A DNA stretch of 13,149 bases from Prevotellaceae bacterium (GCA_031257455.1 JAIROQ010000155.1:1-13149), one strand, 5' to 3'; counted from the stretch's first letter, positions 7,557-13,149 are shown. Numbers and translations are program-made. The notes: generated by a model from the letters alone, not told the origin.

Positions 7557-7985
7557 GATAAACAATCGTTGCTGGATTGCCGTTATTTGGAAATGGCGCA
7601 CGTATGGGCGCAAAACTCCTATTGTGTACGGCGCAAGGTAGGCGCATTGCTGGTAAAGGAAAAAATGATTATCTCAGACGGCTACAACGGTACGCCTTCG
7701 GGGTTCGAGAATGTATGTGAAAATGAAGACGGACTTACCAAACCTTATGTACTGCACGCCGAAGCAAACGCCATTACGAAAGTGGCAAAGTCGCACAACA
7801 GCAGTGACGGCGCGACATTGTATGTGACCTCGTCTCCTTGTGTGGAATGCGCCAAGCTCATTATCCAGGCGGGCATCAAGCGGGTGGTCTATTGTGACGA
7901 ATACCACAATACAGACGGCTTGGAACTGCTCAAACGCGCCAATATCGAAATTAAAAGATACAACATGTCTGTGGAAAAAAAATAA
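7533..7985 (+). CDS. Deoxycytidylate (dCMP) deaminase, ComEB-like
   Basis: This 150-residue zinc-dependent deaminase converts dCMP to dUMP, feeding thymidylate synthase. The zinc and catalytic motif His75-Ala76-Glu77 (in LHAEANAI) and the second zinc motif Pro102-Cys103-x-x-Cys106 (SPCVEC) are intact, and 'SDGYNGTPSGFENVCE' (48-63) is the substrate-binding block typical of dCMP deaminases. The length is normal. The family-like sequence begins near residue 11 (QSLLDCRYLEMA); residues 2-8 (TYDLGLK) are encoded by three heptad repeat units. The ATG at 7533 is the only nearby ATG in frame; a TTG at codon 13 is a less likely alternative. The S41 protease starts 12 bp downstream, so the two are probably co-transcribed. 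Confidence 0.92.
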   Translation: MTYDLGLKDKQSLLDCRYLEMAHVWAQNSYCVRRKVGALLVKEKMIISDGYNGTPSGFENVCENEDGLTKPYVLHAEANAITKVAKSHNSSDGATLYVTSSPCVECAKLIIQAGIKRVVYCDEYHNTDGLELLKRANIEIKRYNMSVEKK

Positions 7986-7997
7986 AATTTAATCACT

Positions 7998-9584
7998 ATG
8001 AAAAAGAAATGGATTTCATTAATGACCTTTTTACTGCTTGGCGTTTTCATCGGAACTTATATTATCCGGCCGCAAAGAACAATTTCTATCGACAAGCAAC
8101 GGGAATGGAGCAAACTTGCGCTCGTTTTCCAGCAAATTGAGGAAAACTATGTGGACAGCGTGAACGCAGAAGAATTAATCGAAAATACGCTGCCCTTCCT
8201 GACGGAAATATTAGACCCCCATTCCCTCTACATTCCTGCGGAAGACATGGCGGACGCCAATGAATCCATTGAAGGAAATTTTGACGGGATAGGCATCACG
8301 TTTAACATGACCAACGACACGGTGGTGGTGATGGGCGTCGTGGCCGGCGGGCCCTCCGAGCGTGCCGGCATACATCCGGGCGACCGCATTATTATGGTAA
8401 ACGACTCCGTCATTGCCGGACGGAAAGTAGCGCAAAATGCAGTCGTGAAAATGTTGCGCGGAAAACGCGGCTCGCGCGTAACCTTAGGCATTGCAAGAAA
8501 CGGAGAGGAGACATTGGTGCAGGTGATTATTGTGCGCGATAAAATTCCGGTGAAGAGTATTGATGCGGCTTATATGATGAACGCCGTTACCGGATTTATC
8601 AAGATTTCCAAGTTTTCCAAGACTACGCATAAAGAATTTATCGCCGCTATAGAATTATTGCAGAAAAACGGCATGAAAAACCTCCTCCTTGATTTGCGCG
8701 GCAATACCGGCGGCCTGCTCGAACAGGCATTTCAGGTAGCCAATGAATTTCTGGACAACGGCAATATGATTGTCTATACCGAAGGACGGGCGCGTCCGCG
8801 CTATGAATACCGGGCAACTAATCACGGCAGCTGCCGGCATATCAACCTTGCCGTATTGATTGACGAAGGCTCGGCTTCGGCAAGCGAGATTGTCGCGGGC
8901 GCTATACAGGACAACGATCGCGGTACTATTGTCGGGCGGCGGTCATTCGGAAAGGGACTGGTGCAGGAGCCTATCATGTTCAGCGACCACTCGGGACTGC
9001 GCCTCTCCGTAGCCCGATACTACACCCCTACCGGCCGTTCTATTCAAAAACCATACAGGAAAAATAACCACCGCGACTATGAAAACGAAGTGTATGGACG
9101 CTTCCTGCGCGGCGAGATGTACTCTTCCGACAGCAGCAAGTTTACAGGGCAACGCTATTATACCCCCAAAGGAAAAGTAGTCTATGGCGGCGGCGGCATC
9201 ATGCCCGACCTCTTCGTGCCGGAGGATACAAGCGGTCTTAACGATTTTGCAGTTATCCTGTCGCGGCGCAATCTGATTCACCGTTTTGTTTTGCAATTCA
9301 GCGACCGTCACCGCAACGAATTGAACAATATCAAAACACTGGACGAACTGAATGACTATTTTTCCAATTATAATTTAGAAGCGCTGTTCCGCGACTATGC
9401 CGCCGTGAACAAGGTAACGGCTACCGATGCGCAATGGGAAGAAGCCCGCGAACTGGTCATCGCCTGCCTGCGCGCCTACATCGGCCGCAACACGCCGCTC
9501 GAAGACAATGCCCTTTATGCCATGACGACCCCTATTGACGGCGCGGTCAAAGCCGCTCTCAACTTGTTTAGTGAAAACTTTTAG
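7998..9584 (+). CDS. S41 family C-terminal processing peptidase (CtpA/Prc-like)
   Basis: This 528-residue serine protease cleaves proteins near their C-termini in the periplasm. A signal anchor covers about residues 4-24 after MKKK. A PDZ domain spans about 85-180, with a GIGITF block at 97-102 and 'GGPSERAGIHPGDRI' at 117-131. The S41 catalytic core follows: 'LLLDLRGNTGGLLEQA' (229-244), then DEGSASASE (289-297) with the expected nucleophile Ser294, and SFGKG with the general base Lys319, 25 residues later as in known CtpA enzymes. The tail after about residue 420 is a helical C-terminal extension common in Bacteroidota members. Length and active site are normal. The TAG stop touches the first unit of a gatactc heptad array. 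Confidence 0.92.
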   Translation: MKKKWISLMTFLLLGVFIGTYIIRPQRTISIDKQREWSKLALVFQQIEENYVDSVNAEELIENTLPFLTEILDPHSLYIPAEDMADANESIEGNFDGIGITFNMTNDTVVVMGVVAGGPSERAGIHPGDRIIMVNDSVIAGRKVAQNAVVKMLRGKRGSRVTLGIARNGEETLVQVIIVRDKIPVKSIDAAYMMNAVTGFIKISKFSKTTHKEFIAAIELLQKNGMKNLLLDLRGNTGGLLEQAFQVANEFLDNGNMIVYTEGRARPRYEYRATNHGSCRHINLAVLIDEGSASASEIVAGAIQDNDRGTIVGRRSFGKGLVQEPIMFSDHSGLRLSVARYYTPTGRSIQKPYRKNNHRDYENEVYGRFLRGEMYSSDSSKFTGQRYYTPKGKVVYGGGGIMPDLFVPEDTSGLNDFAVILSRRNLIHRFVLQFSDRHRNELNNIKTLDELNDYFSNYNLEALFRDYAAVNKVTATDAQWEEARELVIACLRAYIGRNTPLEDNALYAMTTPIDGAVKAALNLFSENF

Positions 9585-9611
9585 ATACCCGATACTCGAT
9601 ACTCGACTTTT
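9584..9611 (+). repeat. Heptanucleotide array (gatactc type)
   Basis: Four units are present: gataccc, gatactc, gatactc, gactttt. The G of the S41 protease TAG stop is the first base of the array. The segment acttttagat occurs both at the gene end (9577-9586) and again at 9606-9615, so the gene terminus itself looks duplicated. Confidence 0.8.
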
Positions 9612-9644
9612 AGATTATCGCCTGTAATACGCCGGCGCCAGCCA

Positions 9645-9672
9645 ACTCATACCTCATATCTCATACCTCATA
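9645..9672 (-). repeat. Heptanucleotide array overlapping the 3' end of the DUF2461 gene
   Basis: Four units of the form (a/c/t)ctcata are present: actcata, cctcata, tctcata, cctcata. The stop codon and the last codons of the minus-strand DUF2461 gene lie in this array, so the end of that protein (Tyr-Glu-Val) is encoded by repeat sequence. Confidence 0.85.
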
Positions 9673-10335
9673 ATTCCTAATAATGTCGTTCAGGAAATTA
9701 TTGAAAGGTTTCATCAGGGAGTAATAGCGGGCGGCTTTTTTGACAAAGGTGGCGGCGGTAATTTCGCGGTCGCTTAATTCCACCATGACGTAAAAATGTT
9801 TTAGCTTCAGGTATTCCGCAGCGGGCGAATTTTTGTCAAAGCCTGTGGGAACGCGCGAGAGCGCATCGTCATCGCGTGCGAGGTCAATAAATGTTTGCCG
9901 GAATTCCTTTTTGGAAATAATCTTTTTGAAAATATCGAAATCTTCGTCTATAATGCGGCGCACGGCTTTCAACAGGTTGGGCGGGGGCATGTAAAGACCG
10001 CACGAAACAAAACTTTTACCCGGCTCCACGTGCAGGTAATAGCCCGACAGCGGACTGCGCGTATTTCCTTCGGCATTCAGAATAACCCCGAAATTCTGCT
10101 TGTATGGCGACTTGTCGTGCGTGAAGCGCGTGTCCCGGGCAATGCGGAACATGGATTTCCGCACGTCATAAAACCCCAGCGGGTCGAAACGGTTTATTTC
10201 CTCCAGCAACTGCGTGGCTACGGCTATCACATTTCCGCGTGCGGAGTCGTATTCCTCGCGATGTGCATGAAACCATTCGCGGTAATTATGCTGTGCGAGT
10301 TTTTTCAAAAACTGTAAGGTGGCCTGTTCTATCAT
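9661..10335 (-). CDS. DUF2461 family protein
   Basis: Read from the ATG at 10335, this is a 224-residue soluble protein with the features of the DUF2461/TIGR02453 family: an N-terminal 'LQFLKKLAQHNYREWFHAHREEYD' block, then 'DVRKSMFRIARDTRFTHDKSPYKQNF' with the characteristic R-x-x-R-D-x-R-F and K-x-P-Y-K motifs, and 'GYYLHVEPGKSFVSCGLYMP'. The function is unknown. A longer reading frame begins 13 codons earlier, but that start lies at or upstream of the -7 box at 10364-10371, so a transcript from this promoter could not encode it. The gene converges on the S41 protease gene, with 76 bp between the two stops. Confidence 0.85.
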   Translation of the reverse strand: MIEQATLQFLKKLAQHNYREWFHAHREEYDSARGNVIAVATQLLEEINRFDPLGFYDVRKSMFRIARDTRFTHDKSPYKQNFGVILNAEGNTRSPLSGYYLHVEPGKSFVSCGLYMPPPNLLKAVRRIIDEDFDIFKKIISKKEFRQTFIDLARDDDALSRVPTGFDKNSPAAEYLKLKHFYVMVELSDREITAATFVKKAARYYSLMKPFNNFLNDIIRNYEV

Positions 10336-10363
10336 TGTCGTAAAAATTAGAAATTCACGGGGA

Positions 10364-10371
10364 CAAAGATA
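10364..10371 (-). promoter_or_regulatory. Bacteroidota -7 promoter box for the DUF2461 gene
   Basis: On the minus strand this reads TATCTTTG, an exact TAnnTTTG match, 28 bp upstream of the ATG at 10335. No clear -33 element is seen further upstream, where the octad array begins. The box helps choose the internal ATG over the longer frame. Confidence 0.5.
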
Positions 10372-10380
10372 CAAATTAAT

Positions 10381-10444
10381 GTGATAATATGATGATGTGA
10401 TAATGTGCTAATGTGATGATGTGGAGATGTGCTAATGTGACTAA
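10381..10444. repeat. Octanucleotide array, eight units (gtgnnnat type)
   Basis: Eight in-register 8-bp units are present: gtgataat, atgatgat, gtgataat, gtgctaat, gtgatgat, gtggagat, gtgctaat, gtgactaa. This is the reverse-complement form of the four octads at 2809-2840. It fills the region upstream of the DUF2461 promoter. Confidence 0.85.
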
Positions 10445-10455
10445 TTGGGCTGGCG

Positions 10456-10490
10456 CCATTAACCATTAACCATTAACCATTAACCATTAA
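10456..10490. repeat. Heptanucleotide array (ccattaa), five units
   Basis: There are five perfect ccattaa units. The array is preceded directly by the GC-rich motif ggctggcgcc (10448-10457) and followed by tgcgcttgccgcca (10493-10506). The same unit reappears at 10916-10936. Confidence 0.95.
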
Positions 10491-10507
10491 TTTGCGCTTG
10501 CCGCCAT

Positions 10508-10535
10508 TTTCAACTTTCAACTTTCAACTTTCAAC
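10508..10535 (-). repeat. Heptanucleotide array (tttcaac), four units
   Basis: Four perfect units are present; on the minus strand they read gttgaaa and carry TGA. The TGA stop of the antitoxin-like gene (10531-10533) lies in the first unit met by its ribosome, so the array closes that gene. Confidence 0.95.
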
Positions 10536-10746
10536 TCATAGCCCATGCATTTTTTTCCTGCTCTTTGAGTGATGGGTCGGCATAGTGTTTCAGGCAACCT
10601 TTCATGTTGCCTGTGGCATGAAATGGCTCTTGGGCTTCAACTACCGGCAAAACGATTACTTCCACACGGATGTTTTGCATTTGTGCCGGCAGGGGCATTA
10701 CCGGTAAAAGCTGTTGCGCATGCATTATTTTTTTAATCATTTCCAT
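10531..10746 (-). CDS. Short VapB/DUF2281-like antitoxin, probably truncated, no toxin partner
   Basis: From the ATG at 10746 this encodes 71 residues (MEMIKKIMHAQQLL...). The middle, 'LPAQMQNIRVEVIVLPV', is a short beta-type DNA-binding start. The end, 'GCLKHYADPSLKEQEKNAWAMS', resembles the C-terminal region of small Bacteroidota antitoxins that precede PIN-domain (VapC) toxins, where it is usually followed by several more residues and an adjacent toxin gene. Here the frame ends abruptly where the gttgaaa array begins and no PIN toxin follows. It may be a remnant or a solitary antitoxin. A GTG seven codons upstream overlaps the -7 box and is rejected as start. Family assignment is by resemblance only. 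Confidence 0.5.
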   Translation of the reverse strand: MEMIKKIMHAQQLLPVMPLPAQMQNIRVEVIVLPVVEAQEPFHATGNMKGCLKHYADPSLKEQEKNAWAMS

Positions 10747-10766
10747 ACTGAAACTGAATTTCCACA

Positions 10767-10774
10767 CAAAGATA
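10767..10774 (-). promoter_or_regulatory. Bacteroidota -7 promoter box for the antitoxin-like gene
   Basis: On the minus strand this reads TATCTTTG, an exact TAnnTTTG match, 20 bp upstream of the ATG at 10746. No -33 TTG is evident; the upstream sequence is the gactatt repeat array. That the box is intact suggests this short gene can still be transcribed. Confidence 0.45.
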
Positions 10775-10785
10775 CAAAAAAAATG

Positions 10786-10890
10786 GACTATTTAATTATT
10801 GACTATTGACTATTTTGATTGACTATTTAATTATTGACTATTGACTATTTTGATTGACTATTTAATTATTGACTATTGACTATTTTGGCT
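10786..10890. repeat. 35-bp tandem repeat, three copies, itself built of 7-bp units
   Basis: Three consecutive 35-bp copies start at 10786, 10821 and 10856; the first two are identical and the third differs only in its last three bases. Each copy divides into five heptads: gactatt, taattat, tgactat, tgactat, tttgatt. This is a higher-order repeat in which a block of five diverged heptads was itself amplified. Confidence 0.95.
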
Positions 10891-10915
10891 GACGCCACTG
10901 CGCTTGCGCCACTAA

Positions 10916-10960
10916 CCATTAATCATTAACCATTAATAACTCTCCACTCTCCACTCTCCA
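10916..10960. repeat. Two adjoining heptanucleotide arrays (ccattaa and ctctcca)
   Basis: The units ccattaa, tcattaa, ccattaa cover 10916-10936, and three ctctcca units cover 10940-10960. Together with the 35-bp repeats and two GC-rich spacers (10887-10911), they fill the gene-free stretch 10775-10967 upstream of the antitoxin-like gene and downstream of the surface-protein gene. Confidence 0.9.
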
Positions 10961-10967
10961 TTCAATA

Positions 10968-11079
10968 AGGGTTGCGCGAGGAAACCCTATGGGTGTAAAG
11001 GCACGCGGCCGATGTTCCCGCGCTTCCAGCGCAATGAAAAAAAGATACATAGGATAAAAGGTTCTCCTGCAAACCCACG
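10968..11079 (-). other. GC-rich inverted-repeat segment just downstream of the surface-protein gene
   Basis: Three inverted repeats lie in this non-repetitive segment: AGGGTT/AACCCT (10968-10973 with 10983-10988, 9-nt loop), CGCGG/CCGCG (11004-11008 with 11018-11022), and GCGCT/AGCGC (11020-11024 with 11028-11032, loop TCC). The last two overlap, so they are alternative folds. They may act as a transcript end for the surface-protein gene. Such hairpins are also found just past the variable region of diversity-generating-retroelement targets. No strong T run follows any of them on the minus strand. Confidence 0.4.
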
Positions 11080-13149
11080 CTACAGCACGCATCGGTAGTA
11101 ATAATCCCAGTACTCGAGTTTGACATTGCGAGAGCACTGGGCATCGCCGAAGTACACCTCGTAATAGTTGACTCCACTGGTTTGTTCCGAACTGCTCCAA
11201 TAATCATCCCTGACGTAACCGGCGGTACTGGAAGGCAGATTGTTCTTTTGTTGACACATGCAAACTAATTCATCTATTGTGGGCAGGCGGGCGCCAATTG
11301 AAGTGCAATATGTCATGGCAGCGTTCCTTGTACCCTGACCATCATAGGCCGAAGTAGTCTGGTAAAGTTGTAAACCCGGACAACCGGGCACGTCACGGCA
11401 ACTATTTATGGTTACTACTTTGGACGAGGAGGTAGTGCCGGTGCAATTGGCATTTTTCCCCTGTACCGTATAGCTGCCGGAGGACGTTGCCGTATAAGCG
11501 CTATTTGTGCCGGTTTGCACCTGCGTGCCGTTCCTATACCATGTAAAGGTGGTGGCGCCGGTAGCGGCGGCGGTGAGGGCTACCGTAGCGGTTGGACAGG
11601 TATTGCTCGAACTGCCGGAAATAGACGCTTTGGCTACCGCTGTGTTCACCGTAATGGCACGGGTCGCCGAGCCGCTCGGCGCAGCGCAGGCTGAAGTAGT
11701 GACAATCTTCACCCAGTAGGTAGCGGTGGCCGTTACGCTGCTAAGCGTATAAGAGGTGGCAGTGGTAGCCGTCAGGGTCGTGCTGCCCGTGCCGAACTGG
11801 TAGGAAGCTGCTGTACCGAGTGTGCCGCCGGTAGCGGTAAGGGTTACGGGGCTGCCGCTGCAGACGGTCGCGGTAGAAGCATTCAGGGTGCTGGGGGCGG
11901 TAGAGGCCGTGTGCACCGTAATGGCGCGGGTCGCCGAGCCGCTCGGCGCAGCGCAGGCCGAAGTGCTAACAATCTTCACCCAGTAGGTAGCGGAGCTGGT
12001 CGGGCTGTGCGTATAGGTAGTGGCGGTGGTAGCCGTCAGGGTCGTGGCGCCCGTACCGAACTGGTAGGAAGCGGAAGTTCCGCGTGAGCCGCCGGCCGCA
12101 GTCAGGGTTACGGGACTGCCGCTGCATACGGTCGTAGTAGAAGCATTCAGCGCGGTGGGCGCGGTAGAGGCCGTGTGCACCGTAATGGCGCGGGTCGCCG
12201 AGCCGCCGGGTGCAGCACAGGCCGAAGTGGTATAAATCTTCACCCAGTAGGTAGTGGAACTGGTAGGGCTGTGCGTGTAGGTGGTGGCGGTGGTAGCCGT
12301 CAGGGTCTCGCTGCCTGTGCCGAACTGGTAGGAAGCGGCTGTACTGAGTGAGCCGCCGGAAGCGGTGAGAGTTACAGGGCTGCCGCTGCATACGGTCGTG
12401 GTCGAAGCATTCAGGGCGGTGGGCGCGGTGGAGGCCGTGTGCACCGTAATGGCGCGGGTCGCCGAGCCGCCGGGCGCGGCGCAGGCCGCAGTGGTAATAA
12501 CCTTCACCCAGTAGGTAGCGGCGGCCGTTACGCTGCTAAGCGTATAGGTGGTGGCGGTGGTAGTTGTCAGGGTCGTGGCGCCCGTGCCGAACTGGTAGGA
12601 AGCCGAAGTGCCGAGTGTGCCGCCGGCCGCAGTCAGGGTTACGGGACTGCCGCTGCATACGGTCGTAGTAGAAGCATTCAGCGCGGTGGGCGCGGTAGAG
12701 GGCTGGTGCACTGTTACGGTGGCGGCGTCAGGCAGGGAAGCCGTGCAGCCCGCCGCGCTTTGTATATATAAGGTGTAGGTCGTAGTGGTGGTTGGGTCGT
12801 CCGTTACTTGTTCGGACGCCTGCCAGGTCGAGCCGTCCAAGCTGTATGAAGCGGCGTCCGTAGCCGCAGCGGTCAGGGTCGCCGCCTCGCCGTTGCAGAC
12901 GGTGGCAGACGTCAGCGACAGGGGCGTGGGCAGGTTGTTTACGGTTACGGTGGCGGCATTTTCCAGGCTGGCCGTGCAGCCGGCCGCACTCTGTATATAT
13001 AAGGTGTAGGTCTGGGTTGCGTTCGGGTGTACCGCAAAGGTATTGGTCGTTTGCCATGTCCCGCTGCTCAGGCTATACGAGGCGGCGCCGGCCGGCATGG
13101 CCGTCAGGGTTACTGTTTCGCCGCTACAGATAATGGCGGAAGCAGGCGT
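11080..13149 (-). CDS. Ig-repeat surface protein with C-terminal C-type-lectin-like (DUF1566-like) domain, 5' partial
   Basis: The frame is open to the right edge, so the start and any signal peptide are outside; 689 codons are visible. From the left of the protein come two Ig-like repeats of about 80 residues (SYSL...TYTLYIQSAAGCTASL.DAATVTV), four near-identical Ig-like repeats of 88-89 residues (TVCSGSPVTLTA...SASYQFGTG...TYWVK...RAITV), one different Ig-like domain (SNTCPTATVALTAAATGATTFTWYRNG), and a last domain of about 105 residues: GARLPTIDELVCMC, then DDYWSSSE, then a Tyr/Asn/Asp/Ser-rich run ending YYYRCVL. That ending is typical of DUF1566/FISUMP-like lectin folds in Bacteroidota. 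No type-9 secretion sorting domain follows. The protein is very rich in Thr, Ala and Ser, and its DNA is clearly more GC-rich than the neighbouring genes. An adhesin or ligand-binding role is inferred. Confidence 0.8.
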   Translation of the reverse strand, partial: TPASAIICSGETVTLTAMPAGAASYSLSSGTWQTTNTFAVHPNATQTYTLYIQSAAGCTASLENAATVTVNNLPTPLSLTSATVCNGEAATLTAAATDAASYSLDGSTWQASEQVTDDPTTTTTYTLYIQSAAGCTASLPDAATVTVHQPSTAPTALNASTTTVCSGSPVTLTAAGGTLGTSASYQFGTGATTLTTTTATTYTLSSVTAAATYWVKVITTAACAAPGGSATRAITVHTASTAPTALNASTTTVCSGSPVTLTASGGSLSTAASYQFGTGSETLTATTATTYTHSPTSSTTYWVKIYTTSACAAPGGSATRAITVHTASTAPTALNASTTTVCSGSPVTLTAAGGSRGTSASYQFGTGATTLTATTATTYTHSPTSSATYWVKIVSTSACAAPSGSATRAITVHTASTAPSTLNASTATVCSGSPVTLTATGGTLGTAASYQFGTGSTTLTATTATSYTLSSVTATATYWVKIVTTSACAAPSGSATRAITVNTAVAKASISGSSSNTCPTATVALTAAATGATTFTWYRNGTQVQTGTNSAYTATSSGSYTVQGKNANCTGTTSSSKVVTINSCRDVPGCPGLQLYQTTSAYDGQGTRNAAMTYCTSIGARLPTIDELVCMCQQKNNLPSSTAGYVRDDYWSSSEQTSGVNYYEVYFGDAQCSRNVKLEYWDYYYRCVL
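11647..12708 (-). repeat. Four in-frame tandem repeats of 264-267 bp inside the surface-protein gene
   Basis: Unit boundaries, taken at the recurring caccgtaatgg motif, fall at 11647, 11914, 12178, 12442 and 12709, giving lengths of 267, 264, 264 and 267 bp. Each encodes one Ig-like domain. Long stretches are identical at the DNA level. The two outer units share TLSSVTA before ATYWVK, whereas the two inner ones have THSPTSS, so the array is a mosaic, consistent with duplication and gene conversion. Confidence 0.9.

Noticed and set aside
9605..9645. Intrinsic terminator between the convergent S41 and DUF2461 genes
   Set aside because: The GGCGCC palindrome gives only a very short stem and no T run follows on either strand.
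10336..10374. N-terminal extension of the DUF2461 protein (MYLCPREFLIFTT)
   Set aside because: It overlaps the TATCTTTG promoter box, and the family-like sequence starts at the internal Met.
10919..11200. 93-codon minus-strand frame across the surface-protein end and downstream hairpins
   Set aside because: It is out of frame with the lectin-like domain, overlaps its coding sequence, runs into heptad repeats and shows no recognisable protein features.
11507..13057. Several long open frames on both strands inside the surface-protein gene (for example at 11966-12391, 12439-12771, 12728-13057)
   Set aside because: They are shadows of a GC-rich, repetitive coding sequence; their products have odd composition and repeat with the 264-bp units.
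1..13149. tRNA, rRNA, riboswitch, transposase or phage genes
   Set aside because: No cloverleaf-like segment, rRNA motif, known riboswitch core or mobile-element protein was recognised on either strand by eye.

Overview
The window looks like chromosomal DNA of an uncultured member of the Bacteroidales (Bacteroidota). The evidence is a set of Bacteroidota-type families (a DUF3352-like protein, DUF4834, a DUF6492-like protein, and a CtpA-type S41 protease next to a dCMP deaminase), three exact matches to the Bacteroidota -7 promoter box (TAnnTTTG, here always TATCTTTG), weak or absent Shine-Dalgarno sites, and a giant Ig-repeat surface protein ending in a C-type-lectin-like domain. No rRNA, tRNA, transposase or phage gene was found.

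Layout. Bases 1-208 are AT-rich leader with a weak terminator-like hairpin and a promoter. A plus-strand block follows: an envelope-anchored DUF3352/beta-propeller-like protein (209-2533); a 314-bp gap made almost entirely of short tandem repeats, including five and a half copies of a 23-bp unit; a tight cluster of DUF4834 membrane protein, DUF6492 glycosyltransferase-like protein and MsbA-type ABC exporter (2848-5766); a long-chain acyl-CoA ligase (5800-7455); then a dCMP deaminase and an S41 C-terminal processing protease (7533-9584). On the minus strand lie a DUF2461 protein (9661-10335), a short VapB/DUF2281-like antitoxin without a toxin partner (10531-10746), and the last 689 codons of a Thr/Ala-rich Ig-repeat surface protein (11080-13149) whose start lies beyond the right edge.

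How the genes fit together. DUF4834, DUF6492, MsbA and the acyl-CoA ligase suggest a cell-envelope lipid or glycolipid theme (inference). The deaminase supplies dUMP for thymidylate synthesis and the S41 protease works in the periplasm; both are housekeeping. The right third is accessory in character.

The most striking non-coding feature is that every intergenic gap of about 33 bp or more after the first gene holds short tandem arrays with a period of 7 bp (sometimes 8, 23 or 35 bp) and different unit sequences. These arrays run up to and into gene ends. They supply the stop codons of at least four genes and the apparent first codons of the dCMP deaminase. The gaps of 10-12 bp have none. The second point of interest is the C-terminal lectin-like domain of the surface protein, whose layout fits a possible diversity-generating-retroelement target, although no reverse transcriptase or template repeat lies in the window.
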